Shown: positions 8,750-18,513, counted from the stretch's first letter. The stretch: DNA of 64,000 nucleotides from Nocardioides marinisabuli (GCF_013466785.1 NZ_CP059163.1:2046001-2110000), one strand, 5' to 3'. Notes: generated by a model from the letters alone, not told the origin. Made by a program: numbers and translations.

Positions 8750-9176
8750 CCCGGCGCATCGGCACGTGCGGGATGCCGTCCTCGAGGAACTCCTCGCCGT
8801 CGGGGGTGAAGCCGAAGGTGGCGTACCAGCCGGCCAGGGGCGACTGGGCGTCCAGGACGACGTCGCGGTCGGGGCAGACCTCCAGGGCGGTGTGCACCAG
8901 CTGGTCGGCGAGACCGCGCCCGCGCACGCTGGGGGCCAGGACGACGCGCCCGACCCGCCAGGTGGTCGCGTCGTCGAGCACCCGGGCGTACCCGACCAGC
9001 ACACCGTCCTCGGTCAGCAGCACGTGGCGGGTGCCGGGCTCGGGGTCGCGGCCGTCGAGGTCGGGGTAGGGGCACTGCTGCTCGACGACGAAGACCAGCT
9101 GGCGCAGCCGCCACACGTCGTACGCCGCCGCGGGGTCGAGGGCGGCGAAGGGCTGGGCGGTGATGGCGAGGGTCAC
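8724..9176 (-). CDS. ElaA-like GNAT acetyltransferase
   Basis: This 150-residue single-domain GNAT starts at a GTG codon. It contains VWRLRQLVFVVEQQCPY (typical of ElaA-type proteins), the core GRVVLAPSVRGRGLADQL with the acetyl-CoA loop, and WYATFGF near the end. The last codons, including VHESPVDR, are encoded by the palindromic repeat element, so the repeat has supplied or extended the C-terminus. It runs convergent to the MBL gene and back to back with the TPP riboswitch region. The substrate is unknown. Confidence 0.85.
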   Translation of the reverse strand: MTLAITAQPFAALDPAAAYDVWRLRQLVFVVEQQCPYPDLDGRDPEPGTRHVLLTEDGVLVGYARVLDDATTWRVGRVVLAPSVRGRGLADQLVHTALEVCPDRDVVLDAQSPLAGWYATFGFTPDGEEFLEDGIPHVPMRRVHESPVDR

Positions 9177-9201
9177 CGGACCATCCCACCACGTCGCCGG
9201 A

Positions 9202-9320
9202 TACCCTCGAGGGCGACAGACAGGGGAGCACCCGCCCGGCCGAGCCGGGGTGGTGCTGAGAGTGCGGACCCGCCGCAGACCCTCCGAACCTGCTCCGGTT
9301 AAGACCGGCGAAGGGAGTCC
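9202..9320 (+). promoter_or_regulatory. TPP riboswitch (THI element) with its promoter
   Basis: A TACCCT -10 element at 9202-9207 precedes a leader with the conserved THI-box pieces: AGGGGAGC near 9221, CTGAGA at 9256-9261, GACCCTCCGAACCTG at 9279-9293 and CGAAGGGAG at 9309-9317. The AAGGGAG at the 3' edge is also the ribosome site for the GTG at 9323. Ligand-bound folding should therefore hide the ribosome site and shut off translation of the thiamine transporter genes. Confidence 0.95.
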
Positions 9321-9322
9321 AG

Positions 9323-10426
9323 GTGCGACGCATGCGTACGCCCATCCACCCCACGAGGACAGCCGCCGCGGCGCTGCTGGCCCTGACCGTCAGCGGCTGC
9401 TCGCTGGTCGGCACCGGCGACGACGAGTCGGCCACCGCCCCGGGCGGGGCCGCCGGCACCGACGGCGAGGCCGGCGGCACGGTCGTGCTCGTCACCCACG
9501 ACAGCTTCTTCCTGCCCGAGAAGCTGGTGAAGCGCTTCGAGCGCGAGAGCGGCTACGACCTCGAGCAGCGCGCCGGCGGCGACGCCGGGGCGCTGACCAG
9601 CCAGCTGGTGCTCAACACCGACAGCCCGATCGGCGACGTCGCCTTCGGCGTCGACAACACCTTCGGCTCGCGGGCGCTCGAGGCCGACGTCTTCGCCCCC
9701 GCCGAGATCGACGCCCCCGCCGGCGTCGAGGAGAACGCGCTGCCCGGCGACGACGAGGGCACGCTGGTCGCCGTCGACACCGGCAACGTGTGCGTCAACG
9801 TCGACACCACCTGGTTCGCCGAGCGCGACCTCGACGCGCCCGAGACCCTCGACGACCTGGTCGACCCCGCCTACGAGGGCCTCTTCGTGACCCCCGGCGC
9901 GACCACCAGCTCGCCCGGCTTCGCGTTCCTGCTGACCACCATCGCGGCGTACGGCGACGACTGGCAGGAGTGGTGGGAGGAGCTGCTCGACAACGACGCG
10001 AAGGTCGTCAACGGCTGGGAGGACGCCTACCAGGTCGACTTCACCCAGGGCGGCGGCAAGGGCGACCGGCCGATCGTGACGTCCTACGACTCCTCACCGG
10101 CCTTCACCGTCGACGGCGAGGGCGGCACGACCACCCGCGCCCTGCTCGACACCTGCTACGAGCAGGTCGAGTACGCCGGCGTGCTGCGCGGCGCCGACAA
10201 CCCCGAGGGGGCGCAGGCGGTGCTCGAGTGGCTGGTCTCCCCGGAGGTGCAGGAGGCGCTGCCCTCCTCGATGTACGTCTACCCGGTCGTCGAGGGCACC
10301 GAGCTGCCCGAGGAGTGGGCCGACCTGACCGAGCGGCCCGAGGACCCGTGGGCCGTGGAGCCCGCCGAGATCGACGAGAACCGCGACGCGTGGCTGCGCG
10401 AGTGGGGCGACCTGGTCAGCAGCTGA
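9323..10426 (+). CDS. thiB: Thiamine ABC transporter substrate-binding lipoprotein
   Basis: This 367-residue precursor has a positively charged start, a hydrophobic stretch and a lipobox VSGC (Cys26), so it is anchored outside the membrane. The mature part has the type 2 binding fold of ThiB, with VVLVTHDSFFLPEKLVKRFE at its start. The GTG start is 5 bases after AAGGGAG of the riboswitch; an ATG three codons later is a possible alternative. It is the first gene of thiBPQ, overlapping thiP by ATGA. The riboswitch makes thiamine or a precursor the likely ligand. Confidence 0.93.
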   Translation: MRRMRTPIHPTRTAAAALLALTVSGCSLVGTGDDESATAPGGAAGTDGEAGGTVVLVTHDSFFLPEKLVKRFERESGYDLEQRAGGDAGALTSQLVLNTDSPIGDVAFGVDNTFGSRALEADVFAPAEIDAPAGVEENALPGDDEGTLVAVDTGNVCVNVDTTWFAERDLDAPETLDDLVDPAYEGLFVTPGATTSSPGFAFLLTTIAAYGDDWQEWWEELLDNDAKVVNGWEDAYQVDFTQGGGKGDRPIVTSYDSSPAFTVDGEGGTTTRALLDTCYEQVEYAGVLRGADNPEGAQAVLEWLVSPEVQEALPSSMYVYPVVEGTELPEEWADLTERPEDPWAVEPAEIDENRDAWLREWGDLVSS

Positions 10427-12084
10427 TGACCGCCCCCCGCCGCGTGCTCGGCCTGGTCGCGCTGGCCGGGCTGCCGCTGGCGGTGCTCGGGGTCTTCTTC
10501 GTGCTGCCCGTGGCGGGCATGCTCGAGCGCGGGTTCGTCGTCGACGGCGACCTCGACGTCGGGGCCGTGCTCGAGGTCCTCACCCGCCCGCGCACCGGCC
10601 GGGTGCTGTGGTTCACGGTGTGGTCCTCGGCGGTCGCGACGGTCCTCGCGGTGCTGCTCGGGCTGCCGGCGGCGTACGCGCTGCACCGGCTGCGCTGGCC
10701 CGGACGCCGCGCGGTGCGGGCGGCGCTGCTGGTGCCGTTCGTGCTGCCGACGGTCGTGGTCGGGGTCGCCTTCCGCCAGCTGCTGGGGGAGTCGGGCCCG
10801 GTGGTGGCGCTCACCGGTGGTCGGGTCGACCTCGACGGCACCGCCGCGGGGATCGTCGCCGGCCTGGTGTTCTTCAACGTGGCGGTGGTGATCCGCGGCG
10901 TGGGCGCGGCCTGGGAGGGCCTCGACGTGCGGCCCGGGGAGGCCGCGGCGGCCCTGGGTGCCTCGCCGGCGCAGGTCTTCCGCACCGTCACCTGGCCGAT
11001 GCTGCGCCCGGCCGTGGTCTCCTCCGCCAGCGTGGTCTTCCTCTTCTGCGCCACCGCCTTCGGCGTCGTGCTCACCCTCGGCGGGCTGCGCTACTCCTCG
11101 GTCGAGACCGAGATCTACCTGCTCACCGTGCAGTACCTCGACCTGCAGGCCGCCGCGGCGCTGTCGATGGTCCAGCTGGTCGCGGTGGTGGCGCTGCTGG
11201 TGGTCGCGGGCCGGCTGCGCGCCGTGCCCGACCCGACGCTGGCGCGCAGCACAGCCCGTCCGCGCCGGCCCCGGCGCAGCGACACCCCCCAGCTGGTGGC
11301 CACCGCGCTGCTGCTGGTGCTGGTCGCTGCCCCCGTCGCCACCCTCGTGGTCGGCTCGCTGCGCGTCGACGACACCTGGTCGCTGGCCTACTACCGGGCC
11401 CTGGCCGCCGACGGCGAGCAGCAGGCCCTTCAGGTGCCCGCGCTGGAGGCGCTGGTGACCTCGCTGCGCACCGCCGTCGACGCCACCTGGATGGCGCTGC
11501 TGCTCGGCGGCCTGGTCGCCCTGGTGCTGACCCGCCGCTCCCACGGGCGCGCCGAGCGCCGCGTCCGCTCGGTGCTCGACGGCTTCTTCATGCTGCCGCT
11601 GGGGGTCTCCGCGGTGACCCTGGGCTTCGGCTTCTTCATCACCCTCGACTCCCCGCCCCTCGACCTGCGCGAGTCGCCGGTGCTGGTGCCGCTGGCCCAG
11701 GCGCTGGTGGCGCTGCCGCTGGTGGTGCGCACCCTCGTGCCGGTGCTCGCCGGCGTCGACGACCGCCAGCGCCAAGCCGCGGCCTCGCTGGGCGCCGGGC
11801 CGCTGCGGGCGGTGGCCACCGTCGACCTGCCGGTCGTGTGGCGCCCGCTGCTGGCCGCCTCCGGCTTCGCGTTCGCGATCTCCCTCGGCGAGTTCGGCGC
11901 CACCTCGTTCCTGGCCCGGCCCGACAGCCCGACGCTGCCGGTGCTGATCTTCCGGCTCATCGGGCGCCCCGGCGAGCTCAGCTACGGCACCGCCCTGGCC
12001 GCCTCGGTGGTGCTGGCCGCCACCACCGCCGTCGTCGTGCTCGCCGTCGAGCGCCTGCGCGTGCCCTCCCTAGGAGCCTTCTGA
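10426..12084 (+). CDS. thiP: Thiamine ABC transporter permease
   Basis: This 552-residue membrane protein consists of two fused permease halves, each with the EAA-type loop that contacts the ATPase (GEAAAALGASPAQVFRTVTW near 165-190 and RQAAASLGAGPLRAVATVDL near 445-470). About a dozen hydrophobic segments are visible. The ATG overlaps the thiB stop and the stop overlaps the thiQ start. The double-length form is standard for ThiP. Confidence 0.93.
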   Translation: MTAPRRVLGLVALAGLPLAVLGVFFVLPVAGMLERGFVVDGDLDVGAVLEVLTRPRTGRVLWFTVWSSAVATVLAVLLGLPAAYALHRLRWPGRRAVRAALLVPFVLPTVVVGVAFRQLLGESGPVVALTGGRVDLDGTAAGIVAGLVFFNVAVVIRGVGAAWEGLDVRPGEAAAALGASPAQVFRTVTWPMLRPAVVSSASVVFLFCATAFGVVLTLGGLRYSSVETEIYLLTVQYLDLQAAAALSMVQLVAVVALLVVAGRLRAVPDPTLARSTARPRRPRRSDTPQLVATALLLVLVAAPVATLVVGSLRVDDTWSLAYYRALAADGEQQALQVPALEALVTSLRTAVDATWMALLLGGLVALVLTRRSHGRAERRVRSVLDGFFMLPLGVSAVTLGFGFFITLDSPPLDLRESPVLVPLAQALVALPLVVRTLVPVLAGVDDRQRQAAASLGAGPLRAVATVDLPVVWRPLLAASGFAFAISLGEFGATSFLARPDSPTLPVLIFRLIGRPGELSYGTALAASVVLAATTAVVVLAVERLRVPSLGAF

Positions 12085-13109
12085 TGCTGTCCCTGACCGA
12101 CGTCGACGTCGCCTACGACGGGGTGCCCGCGGTGCGCGGGGTCTCCCTCGACCTGCCCGACGGCCAGGTGCTCGCCGTGCTCGGCCCCTCGGGGTGCGGC
12201 AAGTCGACGCTGCTGCGCGCCGTCGCCGGGCTCGAGCCCAGCGCCGGCTCGATCCGCTGGGACGGCCAGGACCTGGCCCGGGTGCCCACCCACAAGCGCG
12301 GCTTCGCGCTGATGTTCCAGGACGGCCAGCTCTTCACCCACCTCACCGTGGGCCGCAACGTCGGCTACGCCCTGCGCCTGCGCCGCGCCCCCGGCGCCGC
12401 GCGCCGTGTCGAGGAGCTGCTCGAGCTCGTGGGCCTCGCCGGGTACGCCGACCGGCTGCCCGGCACCCTCTCCGGCGGGGAGCGGCAGCGGGTTGCCCTG
12501 GCCCGGGCGCTGGCCGTGCAGCCGCGGCTGCTGCTGCTCGACGAGCCGCTCTCGGCGCTCGACGCCGGGCTGCGCGAGCGGCTGGCCGGCGACCTGCGCG
12601 ACATCCTGCACCGCGCCGGCACCACTGCGCTGATGGTGACCCACGACCACGACGAGGCCTTCACCGTGGCCGACCGGCTGGCGGTGATGCGGGAGGGCCG
12701 CCTGGTGCAGGAGGGCGCGATCGAGGCGGTCTGGCGCTCGCCGGCCGACACCGCGACCGCGCTGTTCCTCGGCTACGCCCGGGTGCTGGAGGGCGCCGGC
12801 GCCCAGCGGGTGCTCGACGCCGCGGGCCCGCACGACCGGCGCGCCGCCGCGGTCGCCGTACGACGCTCGGCGCTGCAGGTGGGCGACGACGGGCCGCTGG
12901 CCGGGGTGGTGCGCTCGCTGCGCGCGACCCCCGAGCAGCAGCGGCTCGTGCTCGACGTCGACGGCGTCGGCGAGTGCGACGCCGTGGCCGGGCTCGACCG
13001 GCGCCTGGGACCCGGCGACCGGGTGCGGCTGCGGGTCGACCAGACCCGGCTGGCGGTGCTGCCCGAGGTGCTGCCGGAGGTGCCGCCCGGCGCGCCCGAC
13101 GCGCGGTGA
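12084..13109 (+). CDS. thiQ: Thiamine ABC transporter ATP-binding protein
   Basis: This 341-residue ATPase has Walker A GPSGCGKST at 34-42, the Q-loop in LMFQDGQLF, the signature LSGGERQRVALARAL and Walker B LLLLDEPLSALD, with the H-loop in MVTHDHDEA. A C-terminal extension of about 110 residues resembles a TOBE-like regulatory domain, absent from short ThiQ forms. The ATG overlaps the thiP stop. With ThiB and ThiP it completes the importer under TPP control. Confidence 0.92.
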   Translation: MLSLTDVDVAYDGVPAVRGVSLDLPDGQVLAVLGPSGCGKSTLLRAVAGLEPSAGSIRWDGQDLARVPTHKRGFALMFQDGQLFTHLTVGRNVGYALRLRRAPGAARRVEELLELVGLAGYADRLPGTLSGGERQRVALARALAVQPRLLLLDEPLSALDAGLRERLAGDLRDILHRAGTTALMVTHDHDEAFTVADRLAVMREGRLVQEGAIEAVWRSPADTATALFLGYARVLEGAGAQRVLDAAGPHDRRAAAVAVRRSALQVGDDGPLAGVVRSLRATPEQQRLVLDVDGVGECDAVAGLDRRLGPGDRVRLRVDQTRLAVLPEVLPEVPPGAPDAR

Positions 13110-13134
13110 GGACCGTTCACTAGACTCCGGTCCC

Positions 13135-14181
13135 GTGTACCGCCGCGCCTATGCCCTCCTCGTGGGCACCGCCCTCGTCATGGGCCTGTGGGCCATCATC
13201 ACCGCCGTCGTCCTCGACAAGCGGCTGGTCGACCCGGAGGGCAGCTTCCTGGGCCCGTCGTGGCTGCGGCTGCCGCTGCTGCTGACCGGCGCGCTGCTGC
13301 TGGACCTGCTGCCGCGCTCGCTGTGGTTCGGCAAGGGCCACCCCGGCGCGATGCTGCGGGTGGCGCGCGAGCGGCTGCGCACCCACTGGAACCGCGAGCG
13401 GCTCACGCTGGTGGTGCTGGGCATCGTGAGCTTCTACGTCACCTACGTCTGCTACCGCAACCTCAAGTCGTTCCTGCCGTTCATGATCGAGACGAAGTAC
13501 GACCGTGAGCTGCACCTGCTCGACCGGGCGCTGTTCTTCGGCAACGACCCGGCGATCGTGCTGCACGGGCTGCTCGGCACCGACGTGGTGGCCTACCTGC
13601 TGTCCTACATCTACCTGTGGTTCCTGCCGCTGGTGCCGCTGGCGCTGACCGCGTGGCTCGTGTGGTCGCGCAACATGTCCTACGGCTACTGGTTCGTCAC
13701 CTCCCAGTGCATCGCCTGGAGCCTGGGCACCGTGTCCTACTACGCGCTGCCGACCCTGGGCCCGGGCCTGGAGTACGTCTCGCTCTACGCCGACCTCGCC
13801 CAGACGCCCACCAACGACCTGATGGACTCGCTGGTCTCCTCGCGCCAGGGCGTCATCCTCGGCGGTCTGACCGGGCAGGTGCAGTCGGTGGCCGGGTTCG
13901 CGAGCCTGCACACCGCGATCACCCTGCTGGTGGCGCTGCTGGTGCAGTACACGCTGCGCTCGAAGGTCCTCAAGATCGTCTTCTGGGTCAACTTCGGCGT
14001 CACCGTGGTGGCCACCTTGTACTTCGGCTGGCACTACGTAGCCGACGACCTGGCCGGCATCATGATCGCGCTCGTCGCCTTCTACGTCGGCGGCCTGGCC
14101 ACCGGGCAGAAGTTCGACCACGGCGGGCTCGCCTCGCACCCGACCACGACGACCTCGAAGATCCCGGTCTCGCGGGACTGA
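13135..14181 (+). CDS. PAP2-superfamily membrane protein (inositolphosphotransferase-like)
   Basis: This 348-residue protein has about six to seven membrane segments. Two motifs near the C-terminus, SVAGFASLHTAI and GWHYVADDLAG, correspond to the conserved His-bearing motifs of the PAP2_3 group, which includes AUR1/IPC-synthase-like inositol-phosphoryl transferases of actinobacteria. It probably acts on phospholipid or polyprenyl phosphate at the membrane. The GTG start lies 8 bases after a TAGACT -10 element, so the transcript is likely leaderless. Confidence 0.8.
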   Translation: MYRRAYALLVGTALVMGLWAIITAVVLDKRLVDPEGSFLGPSWLRLPLLLTGALLLDLLPRSLWFGKGHPGAMLRVARERLRTHWNRERLTLVVLGIVSFYVTYVCYRNLKSFLPFMIETKYDRELHLLDRALFFGNDPAIVLHGLLGTDVVAYLLSYIYLWFLPLVPLALTAWLVWSRNMSYGYWFVTSQCIAWSLGTVSYYALPTLGPGLEYVSLYADLAQTPTNDLMDSLVSSRQGVILGGLTGQVQSVAGFASLHTAITLLVALLVQYTLRSKVLKIVFWVNFGVTVVATLYFGWHYVADDLAGIMIALVAFYVGGLATGQKFDHGGLASHPTTTTSKIPVSRD

Positions 14182-14220
14182 AGCCCGGTCCTCACCCCTC
14201 CGGGCCGGTAGCGTGGCGAC

Positions 14221-16248
14221 ATGGCGACCCAGACCACCGCGCCCGGCACCACGCCCCCCTCGCACGGCGAGGAGCCGGCCCAGGAGCCGGCCCAGGAGGC
14301 GGCCGCCGACGGCTACGTGCAGCCCGACGTCGACGTCGAGGCGCTGCAGCGGCTGCTCGACGGGCGCTACGCCGAGGTGCGCGCGCTGGTGCGCCGCAAC
14401 CTCGTCGACAACGCCGACATCCTCACCGACGCCGAGACGATGAGCCGCGGCGACTACCGCGAGAGGGTCAAGGACCTCATCGTCGAGCTGGCCGCGACCG
14501 GGCAGACCGGCATGGGCTTCCCGACCGAGCACGGCGGCGGCGGCGACCCGGGCGCGTCGGTCGCGGCCTTCGAGACCCTCGCCTTCGGCGACCTGTCGGT
14601 GCTGGTCAAGGTGGGCGTGCAGTTCGGCCTCTTCGGCGGCGCGATCCAGCAGCTCGGCACCCGGCGCCACCACGACGAGTACCTGCCCCGGCTGATCACC
14701 GGTGAGCTGCTGGGCTGCTTCGCGATGACCGAGACCGGGCACGGCTCGAACGTCCAGGCCCTCGGCACGGTCGCGACGTACGACGTGGAGGCGGGGGAGT
14801 TCGTGATCACCACGACCCGCGAGGACGCCCGCAAGGACTACATCGGCAACGCCGCCGCCCACGGCGAGCTGGCCGTCGTCTTCGCCCAGCTCGAGGTCGG
14901 CGGCGAGGGCCGCGGCGTGCACGCCTTCGTGGTGCCGATCCGCGTCGACGGCGAGCCGGCGCCGGGGGTGCGCATCGAGGACGACGGCCTCAAGATGGGC
15001 CTCAACGGCGTCGACAACGGGCGGCTGTGGTTCGACGGGGTGCGGGTGCCGCGCGAGGCGCTGCTCAACCGGTTCGCCGACGTCTCCGAGGCCGGTGTCT
15101 ACGAGAGCCCCATCGACAACCCCAACCGGCGCTTCTTCACCATGCTCGGCACCCTGGTCACCGGTCGCGTCAGCGTCGGCGCCGCCGGGATCAGCGCCAG
15201 CAAGGTCGCGCTGGCGATCGCGGTCAAGTACGCCCTGCAGCGCCGCCAGTTCGAGGCCAGCGACGACGAGCAGGAGTCGCTGCTGCTCGACTACGGCATG
15301 CACCAGCGACGGCTGCTGCCGCTGCTGGCGCGCACCTACGCGCTGCACTTCGCCCAGGAGGAGCTGACCTCCCAGCTGCACGACGTGCTCACCGGCGCCG
15401 CCGACGACGAGCAGACCAGGCGCGAGCTCGAGTCGCGCGCCGCCGGCACCAAGGCGCTCGGCACCTGGCACGCGACCCGCACCATCCAGGAGTGCCGCGA
15501 GGCGTGCGGCGGCGCGGGCTACCTGGCCGAGAACCGCTTCACCGCGCTCAAGGCCGACACCGACGTCTTCACGACCTTCGAGGGCGACAACCACGTGCTG
15601 CTGCAGCTGGTGGCCAAGGGCCTGCTGACCGACTACGCCAGCGAGTTCGAGGACATGGACCAGCTCGGGATGGCGCGCTTCGTGGCCGCCCTGGCCGTCG
15701 ACACGGTCGTGGAGAAGACCCGCGTGCACCAGCTGCTGGAGCGGGTGCGCGACCTGCTGCCCGGCGGCGACGAGTGGGACCAGGAGGCCGGCCTGCTCGA
15801 CCCGGAGTACCAGCTGGCGATGCTGCGCTTCCGCGAGGAGCACATGATCAGCGGCGCGGCGCGGCGCCTCAAGCGCGGCGTCGACCAGGGGATGCCCGCC
15901 GGCGCGGTGTTCTCCCGGGTGCAGGACCACGTCATCGGCGCCGCCGACGCCCACATGGAGCGCCTGGTGCTCGAGGCGTTCGTGGCCAAGACCCGCTCGC
16001 TGCCCGACGGCGACCAGAAGGTCGCCCTCAACCTGCTCTGCGACCTCTACGCCCTCTCGGTGATCGAGGGCGACCGGGCGTGGTTCATGGAGCACGGCCG
16101 GCTCTCCGTGCAGCGCTCGAAGGCGATCAGCCGCGAGGTGGCCGCGCTGTGCCGCAAGGTCCGCCCGCTGGCCGGCGACCTGGTCGACGCCTTCGGCGTA
16201 CCGACCGAGATGCTGCGTGCCCCCGAGCTGGTCGGCGAGCTGGGCTGA
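14221..16248 (+). CDS. Acyl-CoA oxidase / long acyl-CoA dehydrogenase
   Basis: This 675-residue flavoprotein is longer than ordinary acyl-CoA dehydrogenases (about 380) and fits the acyl-CoA oxidase type with an added C-terminal helical domain. Visible are the FAD-site stretch CFAMTETGHGSNVQ, the CGGAGYLAENRF segment, and FTTFEGDNHVLLQLVAKGLL, whose Glu is the catalytic base. It would oxidise fatty acyl-CoA to the 2-enoyl form. The first 30 residues are Ala/Glu/Pro-rich and disordered. TAGCGT at 14209-14214 sits 6 bases before the ATG, indicating leaderless transcription. Confidence 0.9.
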   Translation: MATQTTAPGTTPPSHGEEPAQEPAQEAAADGYVQPDVDVEALQRLLDGRYAEVRALVRRNLVDNADILTDAETMSRGDYRERVKDLIVELAATGQTGMGFPTEHGGGGDPGASVAAFETLAFGDLSVLVKVGVQFGLFGGAIQQLGTRRHHDEYLPRLITGELLGCFAMTETGHGSNVQALGTVATYDVEAGEFVITTTREDARKDYIGNAAAHGELAVVFAQLEVGGEGRGVHAFVVPIRVDGEPAPGVRIEDDGLKMGLNGVDNGRLWFDGVRVPREALLNRFADVSEAGVYESPIDNPNRRFFTMLGTLVTGRVSVGAAGISASKVALAIAVKYALQRRQFEASDDEQESLLLDYGMHQRRLLPLLARTYALHFAQEELTSQLHDVLTGAADDEQTRRELESRAAGTKALGTWHATRTIQECREACGGAGYLAENRFTALKADTDVFTTFEGDNHVLLQLVAKGLLTDYASEFEDMDQLGMARFVAALAVDTVVEKTRVHQLLERVRDLLPGGDEWDQEAGLLDPEYQLAMLRFREEHMISGAARRLKRGVDQGMPAGAVFSRVQDHVIGAADAHMERLVLEAFVAKTRSLPDGDQKVALNLLCDLYALSVIEGDRAWFMEHGRLSVQRSKAISREVAALCRKVRPLAGDLVDAFGVPTEMLRAPELVGELG

Positions 16249-16262
16249 GGGGCGCTCCCGGG

Positions 16263-16349
16263 AGTTTCATCGGGTACCCGATGGAACTCGCGCCGCCTGA
16301 CCGAAGCTTCAGTCAGGCGGCGCCAGGTTCATCGGGTACCCGATGAACC
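16263..16349. repeat. Three consecutive palindromes between convergent genes
   Basis: Positions 16263-16288 form a 26-bp palindrome with one mismatched pair, centred on CATCGGGTACCCGATG. Positions 16326-16349 form a perfect 24-bp palindrome with the same core. Between them is a hairpin with 11-bp perfect arms (GCGCCGCCTGA, 16290-16300 against 16313-16323), with a GAAGCTTC centre. It fills the gap between the acyl-CoA oxidase and ppa ends and could terminate both. Confidence 0.82.
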
Positions 16350-16368
16350 ATCAGGGGCCGTACGTCGC

Positions 16369-16860
16369 TCAGTGGCCGTTGGTCTTGGCGCGCTCGAAGG
16401 AGGCGACGACCTCGGCCTCGGCCTCGGTGCGCCCGACCCACTCGGCGCCCTCGACGGACTTGCCGGGCTCGAGGTCCTTGTAGACCTCGAAGAAGTGCTG
16501 GATCTCCAGGCGGTCGAACTTGGAGACGTGGCTGATGTCGCGCAGGTGCTCCAGGCGCGGGTCGGCCGCGGGCACGCACAGCACCTTGTCGTCGCCGCCG
16601 GCCTCGTCGGTCATCCGGAACATGCCGATCGCGCGGCACTTGATCAGGCAGCCCGGGAAGGTGGGCTGCTGCAGGATCACCAGGGCGTCGAGCGGGTCGC
16701 CGTCCTGACCGAGGGTCTCCTCGATGTAGCCGTAGTCGGCGGGGTACTGGGTCGAGGTGAAGAGGGTCCGGTCCAGGCGCAGCCGGCCGGACTCGTGGTC
16801 GACCTCGTACTTGTTCCGCTCGCCCTTGGGGATCTCCACCAGTACGTCGAACTCCAGCAC
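16369..16860 (-). CDS. ppa: Inorganic pyrophosphatase
   Basis: This 163-residue soluble family I pyrophosphatase hydrolyses PPi from nucleotide and acyl activation. It has [17 protein letters not shown], the metal-binding stretch [11 protein letters not shown] and [13 protein letters not shown]. The start is GTG at 16860, preceded at 6 bases by GGAGG and giving the length of the mycobacterial enzyme; the longer open frame upstream has no family similarity. It is divergent from dacB across 125 bases. Confidence 0.95.
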   Translation of the reverse strand: MLEFDVLVEIPKGERNKYEVDHESGRLRLDRTLFTSTQYPADYGYIEETLGQDGDPLDALVILQQPTFPGCLIKCRAIGMFRMTDEAGGDDKVLCVPAADPRLEHLRDISHVSKFDRLEIQHFFEVYKDLEPGKSVEGAEWVGRTEAEAEVVASFERAKTNGH

Positions 16861-16985
16861 GTATTGCCTCCGCGTGTCGGTCCGGCACGAGGGCCGGTCG
16901 TCAAAAGTCGTTGTCGGGCCCCGTGGCGGAGCCGCCGACAGTCTCGCGCACAATGGCTCGAAACGTGAACGGGGAGGTTCATCAG

Positions 16986-18500
16986 GTGGCTCGACGTGAC
17001 CCACGCCACTCCCCGGCGACCCCGCGCGACGACGCCGGACGGGCCGCCACGTGGCTGGTCCTGCTGCTGGTGCTGGCCCTCGCTGCGGGTGCGGCGGCCT
17101 GGCGCCTCGACCTCGTCGACCCCGCCCGTGAGCGGCTCGAGAGCCTGCGCGAGCGGGTGCTGGGCGACGAGGAGGAGCCCGACCCGAGCACCGACCCGGC
17201 CGCGGTCCCGCTGCCCGAGGGGCTCAGCCTGCCGGCGCTGACGGACCCGGCCGAGGTGGCCGAGGCGCTCGACCCGGCCACCGCCGGCGAGCTCAGCCCG
17301 ACCGCCGTACGACGCGCGCTGCAGCAGCGCCTGGGCGACGACCGGCTCGGCAGGCGGGTCTCGGTGGCGGTCGCGGGGGCCAGCGGGGCGCCGGCGTACG
17401 AGAAGGGTGCGGCGCTGGTGCCGGCCTCGACCACCAAGCTGCTGACGTCGGTGGCCGCGCTGGAGACCATCGAGCCGGGCACCACCTTCCGCACCACGAC
17501 CGTGCTGCGCGGCGACCGCCTGGTCGTCGTCGGCGGCGGCGACCCCTTCCTGATGCGGGCCCCCGACGAGCCGGGCACCGCCAGCGTGCCGGCCCGCGCC
17601 GACATCACCACCCTGGCCCGGCTCAGCGCCGCCGAGCTGCGCGAGCAGGGCGTGCGCCGGGTGCGGGTGGGCTACGACGACCGGTTGTTCTCCGGGCCGG
17701 CGTTCAACCCGCGCTGGCCCGACACCTACGTCGGCGACGTGGTCGCGCCGATCACCGCGCTGTGGGTCGACCAGGGCCGCCCCGAGACCGGCTACGGCCG
17801 GGTCGCCGACCCGGCGGCGGTGGCCGCGCAGGTCTTCGCCGATGCGCTGGCCGCCGAGGGCGTCCGGGTGCAGGGCGCCCCTGCCGCCGTCCGTGGTCGA
17901 GGGGAGGAGGTCGCGGCGGTCGAGAGCGCGCCCGTCGACGACGTCGTCGACCGGCTGCTGCAGGTCAGCGACAACGAGGCCACCGAGGTGCTGCTGCGCC
18001 ACGTCGGGCTCGCCACCGGCGGCGCAGGCTCCTTCGTCGACGGGGTCCGCGGGGTCGAGACCGTGCTGGAGCGGCTCGGGGTGCCCGCGCCGCAGCGCCT
18101 GTACGACGGCAGCGGGCTGTCGCGGGAGAACCTGATCGCCCCCGAGACCCTCGTCGGGCTGCTGCAGGCGGTGCTCGGCGCCGAGGCCGACGACCCGGTG
18201 CGGGCGGTGCTCGGCGGGCTGCCGGTGGCCGGCTTCAGCGGCTCGCTGACCTTCCGCTTCGACGACGCCCCGGCGGCGGCCGTGGGGTCGGTGCGGGCCA
18301 AGACCGGCACGCTGAGCGGCGTGAGCAGCCTGGCCGGCACGGCGGTGAGCCGCGACGGCGTACCCATGGTGTTCGCGCTGATGCTCGACCGGGTGGGCGA
18401 GGTCGACGAGGCCTACGCGCAGGCGGCCCTCGACAGCGCCGCGGCCGCACTGGCGGCCTGCCGGTGCGCCCGGGGTGGGTCGGCCGCAGCCGGTCGGTGA
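16986..18500 (+). CDS. dacB: D-Ala-D-Ala carboxypeptidase/endopeptidase, PBP4 type (S13)
   Basis: This 504-residue membrane-anchored penicillin-binding protein trims or cleaves peptidoglycan stems. It has one N-terminal membrane segment ([16 protein letters not shown]), the nucleophile motif S148-TT-K151, S328-D-N330, and K439-T-G441. The insert between the first two motifs is typical of class C PBP4. The GTG at 16986 follows GGGGAGG by 8 bases; an in-frame ATG at 16953 is an alternative start. The neighbouring order dacB, zincin, tilS is the one seen in mycobacteria. Confidence 0.93.
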   Translation: MARRDPRHSPATPRDDAGRAATWLVLLLVLALAAGAAAWRLDLVDPARERLESLRERVLGDEEEPDPSTDPAAVPLPEGLSLPALTDPAEVAEALDPATAGELSPTAVRRALQQRLGDDRLGRRVSVAVAGASGAPAYEKGAALVPASTTKLLTSVAALETIEPGTTFRTTTVLRGDRLVVVGGGDPFLMRAPDEPGTASVPARADITTLARLSAAELREQGVRRVRVGYDDRLFSGPAFNPRWPDTYVGDVVAPITALWVDQGRPETGYGRVADPAAVAAQVFADALAAEGVRVQGAPAAVRGRGEEVAAVESAPVDDVVDRLLQVSDNEATEVLLRHVGLATGGAGSFVDGVRGVETVLERLGVPAPQRLYDGSGLSRENLIAPETLVGLLQAVLGAEADDPVRAVLGGLPVAGFSGSLTFRFDDAPAAAVGSVRAKTGTLSGVSSLAGTAVSRDGVPMVFALMLDRVGEVDEAYAQAALDSAAAALAACRCARGGSAAAGR

Positions 18501-18513
18501 GTAGGTTCGTCCC

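Noticed and set aside
13120..16095. A 991-codon antisense frame across the PAP2 and acyl-CoA oxidase genes
   Set aside because: It has no recognisable domain and covers two well-supported sense genes; same composition artefact.
16861..17004. N-terminal extension of inorganic pyrophosphatase to 211 residues
   Set aside because: The added residues are Pro/Arg-rich and unconserved, and a GGAGG site fits the GTG at 16860.
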